Shown: positions 59,171 through 64,000 of the stretch, one piece after another
How the letters are laid out: each line of letters starts with the position of its first letter
Numbering within the stretch: position 1 is the stretch's first letter
Source of the DNA: Bryobacteraceae bacterium CoA2 C42
GTDB taxonomy: Bacteria; Acidobacteriota; Terriglobia; Bryobacterales; Bryobacteraceae
Direction of reading: 5' to 3'
DNA: 64,000 nt
NCBI GenBank assembly: GCA_019931245.1
Contig: JAINDL010000001.1
Span: 1 to 64,000, forward strand
Program-made: the position numbers and the translations under genes
Notes under the pieces: generated by a model
The model's input: only the letters and a program-made list of their open reading frames with translations
Databases searched by the model: none
Told to the model about the DNA's origin: nothing

Positions 59171-62100
59171 TTAGAAAATAAACTTCAAACTATACTGGAA
59201 CTCCCTACCCCGCGTCTCCGGGTTTTGCACAAACGAGCGGCCAAACTGCGGGGTACCCACCGCCGCCGCCGTCATCGTCGGATTGCCCCACCAGAAGCTG
59301 TTCGTCAGGTTGTAAGCCTCCATCTTCAGCTCAATCTTCTTCGTCTCCGCGATCCGGAACTCCTTGGCCAGCGTCGAATCGAGATTCCAGTAACCCGGCC
59401 CGGTAATTCCCTCATACTGCCAGGGGTTGTTCCGCACCGTGAACGCGGGCAACTGTTTGAACGCCGCCTGATTAAGCCACGCCCCCGGACCTGGGTTGCT
59501 GATCTTCGCCTCGCCATCGACCACCGCCCCGGGGAAGCGCAGGAACTCGCCGGAACGGATGTAGAGGAAGTTACTCGTCGACCACCCGCCGAACACCGCA
59601 TTCACCACCGGATGCACCCCGGCCAGGAACCGCCGGCCCTTGCCAAACGGCAGATCATACGTGCCGGCCAGCGTCGTCCGGTGTCGCGGGTTATTCGACG
59701 TGAGCCAGGTGAACTTATCGTTATACTGGTCTACTTCGTTAAAGAAGAACGTGTTGCGCTCCCGGTTGTAGTTATAGGCAAACAGGATGCTCAGGCCGTT
59801 GGCGTAGGCCCGCTGCATGCGGATTTGCAGCGCCTGATAGCGGTTATCGATACCCGGCGTGAACTGCTGCTGGATGCCGGCGTACTGCGGATACGGCCGC
59901 AGTAACTGCAGCCGGGTGACCGTCCGCTGGCTGCGCAGCTGGCCCGGGAACTTATCCGGCGTCGAGTAGCCAAAGAACGGATTGGTCGTGGCCTGATTGT
60001 AGAAGGCCGCCTGCGGTCCGAAGCGGAACTGCGGGTCGATCTGGTTCAGGTCCCGCGTGTACTCCATGCTCCGGCCCAGGTTGATGAAGTAGGTGAAGTC
60101 GCCCTTGAACTTGCCCGGAAGCTCCCGCTGCAGGCTGAAGTTCAGCCGGTCGTTGATGCCGGGCTGGAAGTTCTGCGCGGCAAAGGTCGCCGTGCCCCCC
60201 AGGTTCGTATTTACCCCGAAGCCGCGGCCCACCACCGGAACCAGCGGGTTCCGCCCGGCCGGAAACGGATTCGAAAACTGGCTCTGCGGAATGCCGTCGA
60301 CAAGCGGCAGCCCGGAGGTCGACCCGCTGAAGCCATCGTAGTTGGCGATGCGGCTGATCGTGCCGATTACCGTCTGCGGCGGCACCATATAGCGGCCCCA
60401 GCCGACCTGCACCGCCGTCCGGTCGTTGACGCGCATCGCCATGCCGAGCCGGGGCAGCAGAATGTTCTTCGGCATCGGGAACCAGCGCCGGTTCTGGCTG
60501 TCGCTGTAGATCCACTGCCCGTTGAAGTTGGGCTTGGCGACGCCAGCCAACTCCGTCGGCATCACCGGCGGGGCGCTCTGCAGCACGGGGTTGGCGCTTT
60601 TCAGATCAAGATAACGCGACAGGCGGTCGGTCTCGTCCCAGGGCGCGGTTTCGTACTCCCAGCGCAGGCCCGCGTTGATCGTGATGTTGCGGGTCAGTTT
60701 GATGTCGTCGTGGAAGAACAGCGAGTAGAAGTTCAACCGCAGATGCTGCAGCGGCTGACTGTTCACGACCGAGTTGTCAGCCAGCACGCCGAGCAGGAAC
60801 GTCGCGTGGCCATCGCCGCTCAGCGGGTCGCTGAGCAGGTGCGTGCTCGACGTCGGCCCGGGCAGGAAGTTGAAGTTCATGAAGTTGAAGGATTGGCCGT
60901 GCGCCTGGTGCATCCGGATGTCCGAGCCGGCCTTCAGGTAGTGTTTGCCCTGGAAGCGCGACATCTTGCCGCTGAAGTTCAAGCTCGACGGCTCCTGAAA
61001 CCAGTAGCCGGAGCGTCCATAGGAAGACGTGCCGCCCACCGTGCTGATATTGATGCCGGGATAGTAGACGGCCGGCTGCTCGCCAATATAGTTCTGATAC
61101 CACTTATTCCCCGGCCAGAACTTATCGAGCCCGCTCACGCCCACGGCCTGCTCCGGGGCGTTATAGTTATCCTGGAACTCGGCGAAGCTGCCGCGGAAGT
61201 TGATCACCGTCTGCGCGTTCATCGTGTAGACCATCTCACCGGCAATGTTGCGCGCGTTCATCAGGCCGCCGTTGTCGTTCGGCATCGCCGCCGAGTTATT
61301 CGGCGTATAGTTGGCCTGGTCGAGCGTCGTGGCGAACTGCGAGTAGCGCCCGAAGAACTTGAGTTTGTCGCTGAAGTTATAGTCCGTGCGGTTGGCGAAA
61401 TTCCAGTTCTTCACCGTCCAGAAGTACCCGAGCCGGAAGTTGTTCAGCCCGGTGATGTCGTCGCCCGCGCCGTTCGGCCCCCAGATGTCTTTCATGATCG
61501 TGGCCGAGGTGGGGTCGATGCGGCTGGCCGGAATGATGTTGCCCGGGAAAGGCGTCCGCTGCGCCGACGCGCCTCCACTGATCAACTGCGTCGTGTATGG
61601 GTCGTAGATGGTCCGCAACCCGCCCCGCGCGTTGAACGAACGCGAGAAATTACCGTTCCGCTCGAGGTCCGTTGGCATGGTGCGCTGCGCGTTCAGCGGC
61701 TCCTTCGTGCTCCACCCCTCATACGTGCCGAACGTGAATAGCTTGTTCTTGACAATCGGACCGCCCACCGTTCCGCCGTAGATGTGGTTCCGGATCTGGT
61801 TCGGCCGCCGGTTCAGCGGATTGGACACCGCGTTGAACATCGGGTTCCGGCCAAAGTAGGAGGCCGTACCATGGATCTGGTTCGTGCCCGACTTCATCGA
61901 GAGGCTGAGGATACCACCGGCGGAATGGCCGAACTCCGCGTCCACCGAGTTCTGCTGCACGGTGAACTCCTGCGTGGCGTCCATGGGCGGGGCGTAGGAA
62001 CCCTTGGGGCCGATCTGCAAGGGCGCCCCGTCAAGCAGCAGGTCGTTGCGCCGCGAGGTGTTCCCGCCCACGTCGATCGACGACGAGGACCACATGAAGT

Positions 62101-62617
62101 ACGGGTTGCGGTCGAAGCCGATGTAGCGGTTCACCACCGCCGGATCGAGCAGCGCCAGCGTAAACGGGTTCCGCGCTTTCACCGGCAAGTCCGTCAACTG
62201 CTTGCGGTCAATCGTCAGGTCGCGCGTCGAACTGTTGAACTGCAGTTGCACCGCCGTCCCCGCCACGTCGACGGACTCGACCACCGTGCCCGGGTTCAGC
62301 GTGAAATCCGCCGTCACGTCGGCGCGGGTCTGCACGAGAAGATTGTCTTTGGATGCCTTCGCGAAGCCGGGCATTTCGGCGGTGATCGTGTAAGTCCCGG
62401 GCTCGACAAAGTCGAAAATGTACCGCCCCGTCGCATCGGTCTGCCGCGTCGTCTCGACGCCCGTGTTGATGTTGCGCAGCGATACCTTGGTACCCGCCAC
62501 GGAAGCCTGCGTCGCGTCGGTCACCAACCCTTGGACCCGCGCTCGATAGTCCTGTCCGAGACAGGCGCCTAGGACGCACAACATTCCCGCCAATGTGCGG
62601 AGTTGCAGCATAACCAA
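59171..62617 (-). CDS. TonB-dependent receptor with carboxypeptidase-regulatory-like domain (Oar-like)
   Basis: RVQGLVTDATQASVAGTKVSLRNINTGVETTRQTDATGRYIFDFVEPGTYTITAEMPGF; GGILSLSMKSGTNQIHGTASYFGRNPMFN; terminal YSLKFIF. Confidence 0.93.
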   Translation of the reverse strand: MVMLQLRTLAGMLCVLGACLGQDYRARVQGLVTDATQASVAGTKVSLRNINTGVETTRQTDATGRYIFDFVEPGTYTITAEMPGFAKASKDNLLVQTRADVTADFTLNPGTVVESVDVAGTAVQLQFNSSTRDLTIDRKQLTDLPVKARNPFTLALLDPAVVNRYIGFDRNPYFMWSSSSIDVGGNTSRRNDLLLDGAPLQIGPKGSYAPPMDATQEFTVQQNSVDAEFGHSAGGILSLSMKSGTNQIHGTASYFGRNPMFNAVSNPLNRRPNQIRNHIYGGTVGGPIVKNKLFTFGTYEGWSTKEPLNAQRTMPTDLERNGNFSRSFNARGGLRTIYDPYTTQLISGGASAQRTPFPGNIIPASRIDPTSATIMKDIWGPNGAGDDITGLNNFRLGYFWTVKNWNFANRTDYNFSDKLKFFGRYSQFATTLDQANYTPNNSAAMPNDNGGLMNARNIAGEMVYTMNAQTVINFRGSFAEFQDNYNAPEQAVGVSGLDKFWPGNKWYQNYIGEQPAVYYPGINISTVGGTSSYGRSGYWFQEPSSLNFSGKMSRFQGKHYLKAGSDIRMHQAHGQSFNFMNFNFLPGPTSSTHLLSDPLSGDGHATFLLGVLADNSVVNSQPLQHLRLNFYSLFFHDDIKLTRNITINAGLRWEYETAPWDETDRLSRYLDLKSANPVLQSAPPVMPTELAGVAKPNFNGQWIYSDSQNRRWFPMPKNILLPRLGMAMRVNDRTAVQVGWGRYMVPPQTVIGTISRIANYDGFSGSTSGLPLVDGIPQSQFSNPFPAGRNPLVPVVGRGFGVNTNLGGTATFAAQNFQPGINDRLNFSLQRELPGKFKGDFTYFINLGRSMEYTRDLNQIDPQFRFGPQAAFYNQATTNPFFGYSTPDKFPGQLRSQRTVTRLQLLRPYPQYAGIQQQFTPGIDNRYQALQIRMQRAYANGLSILFAYNYNRERNTFFFNEVDQYNDKFTWLTSNNPRHRTTLAGTYDLPFGKGRRFLAGVHPVVNAVFGGWSTSNFLYIRSGEFLRFPGAVVDGEAKISNPGPGAWLNQAAFKQLPAFTVRNNPWQYEGITGPGYWNLDSTLAKEFRIAETKKIELKMEAYNLTNSFWWGNPTMTAAAVGTPQFGRSFVQNPETRGREFQYSLKFIF

Positions 62618-62647
62618 ACCTCCCTAAGGTTCTCGATCCATCTGGCA

Positions 62648-62678
62648 GATATTCCCACGGGGACGAAGAGGGAATATA
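62648..62678. promoter_or_regulatory. Inverted repeat in the divergent promoter region
   Basis: ATATTCCC-acggggacgaaga-GGGAATAT, 8-bp perfect arms between divergent genes at 62617(-) and 62750(+). Confidence 0.4.
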
Positions 62679-62749
62679 CTGGGGCGAGATTTTTTCACAG
62701 CTATCCCCCAGTGTCAAAGGGGGTATGGTCTCTTCGGGAGTTCTGGCCT

Positions 62750-64000
62750 ATGCGCACCGCCCTTCTCTACGCCATCACCCTCAGCCTCAATGCCGCCGAC
62801 TGGCCCCAACTCCGCGGCCCCGATGGCGCCGGCCTCTGCCCGGGTTGCCCGCCCCTCCCCACTCACTTCAGCCCTACCCAGAACGTGCTCTGGAAAACAT
62901 CCCTCCCCCCCGGCAAGTCCTCGCCCATCCTCGTCCGCGGCCGCATCCTCCTCACCGCCGCCCAGGGCGACGACCTGCTCACCATCTGCCTCGAACAGTC
63001 CACCGGCCGCGAACTCTGGCGCCGCGCCCTCCGCGTCCCCAAACGCGAAGCCCAGCACTCCCTCAACCATCGCGCCGCCCCCACCCCCACCACCGACGGC
63101 AAGAACGTCTACGTCTTCTTCGCCGACTTCGGCCTCCTCGCCTACACCCTCGACGGCCAGCCCCTCTGGCAACTCCCCCTCGGCCCCTTCAACAGCCAGC
63201 ACGGCATCGTCGCCTCCCCCCTCTACGCCGACGGCAAACTCATCCTGGTCGCCGACCAGGACACCGACGCCTATATCCTCGCCGTCCACGCCCACTCCGG
63301 CAAAACCGCCTGGAAAGTGCCGCGCGAGGTCATCAACGGCTACGCCACCCCGCTCATCTACCGCCCCGCCCGCGGTCCCGTCCAAGTCATCGCCCCCGGT
63401 TCCTATCAACTCACCGCCTATTCGCTCCACAACGGCGAAACCCTCTGGTTCGCCCGCGGCCTCACCTGTCAGCCCAAGTCCGCCCCCGTCATCGCCGGCG
63501 ACACGCTTTACTTCAACGGCTGGACCGTCGGCAACGACCCCGGCCAGCAGGTCGACCTGCCTCCCTTCTCTACCGTCATCGCCGCCGCCGACGCCAATAA
63601 AGACGGTAAACTCGCCCAGCCCGAACTCCCCGCCCCCTGGCAACCCACCGGCTCCTGGCGCGCCATCGACCTCGACCGCGATGGCTTCCTCAACGAACGC
63701 GAATGGACCTTCTTCCGCACCCGCCGCGCCGCCCGCAACGGCGCCCTCGCCATCCGCCTCGGCGGCTCCGGCGACGTCACCGCCACCCACCTCCGCTGGC
63801 GCTACGAAAAATCGCTCCCCGACGTCCCCGCCCCGCTCGTTCTCAACGACGTCGTCTTCCTCATCCGCAGCGGCGGCATCGCCACCACCCTCGACGCCCA
63901 ATCCGGCCGCGTCCTCAAGCAGGGCCGCCTCACCGGCGCCCTCGAAGACTACTACTCCTCCCCCGTCGCCGCCGGCGGCAAGCTTTACATCGCCAGCGAA
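62750..64000 (+). CDS. PQQ-like beta-propeller protein with embedded EF-hand-like motifs; 3' truncated by window edge
   Basis: Open frame to the window end (absent from the ORF track because it has no stop here): MRTALLYAITLSLNAADWPQLRGPDGAG...NVLWKTSLPPGKSSPILVRGRILLTA; DANKDGKLAQPEL and DLDRDGFLNEREW. Confidence 0.88.
   Translation, partial: MRTALLYAITLSLNAADWPQLRGPDGAGLCPGCPPLPTHFSPTQNVLWKTSLPPGKSSPILVRGRILLTAAQGDDLLTICLEQSTGRELWRRALRVPKREAQHSLNHRAAPTPTTDGKNVYVFFADFGLLAYTLDGQPLWQLPLGPFNSQHGIVASPLYADGKLILVADQDTDAYILAVHAHSGKTAWKVPREVINGYATPLIYRPARGPVQVIAPGSYQLTAYSLHNGETLWFARGLTCQPKSAPVIAGDTLYFNGWTVGNDPGQQVDLPPFSTVIAAADANKDGKLAQPELPAPWQPTGSWRAIDLDRDGFLNEREWTFFRTRRAARNGALAIRLGGSGDVTATHLRWRYEKSLPDVPAPLVLNDVVFLIRSGGIATTLDAQSGRVLKQGRLTGALEDYYSSPVAAGGKLYIASE

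Overview
High-GC bacterial window that looks like an Acidobacteriota genome, probably Bryobacterales/Solibacter-type (inferred from gene families, not proven). Supporting families: three Oar-like TonB-dependent receptors with an N-terminal carboxypeptidase-regulatory domain, DUF1501/DUF1549-DUF1553 and DUF1592/DUF1552 'planctomycete-cytochrome' gene sets, NHL and PQQ beta-propellers, and a Solibacter-type C-terminal domain. I support about 45 CDSs, one tRNA-Lys(CTT), two pseudogene regions, two tandem-repeat loci and several terminators or palindromes. No rRNA and no CRISPR array were seen. Most ORFs in the six-frame track are antisense artefacts of the strongly GC-biased third codon position. 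The main points for follow-up are: (1) two neighbouring genes (NAD-epimerase and SAM methyltransferase, 50.2-52.2 kb) each interrupted by one in-frame TAG with intact coding on both sides; (2) an overlapping operon at 44.0-46.9 kb pairing a His/Met-rich secreted protein with a beta-barrel-like protein carrying two duplicated 8-Cys modules; (3) a tandem hairpin repeat whose loop is ACCTCCT (anti-Shine-Dalgarno-like), 2 kb from a REP-type transposase homologue that has lost its HUH motif; (4) a segmental duplication with a decayed DUF1549 copy interrupted by an orphan gene; (5) a strand-compositional switch (G-rich to C-rich) across the window; (6) several unusual domain fusions (multihaem cytochrome+FGE, catalytically incomplete GDPD+esterase, NodB+unknown C-terminal domain, membrane/propeller protein with (CAG)13).
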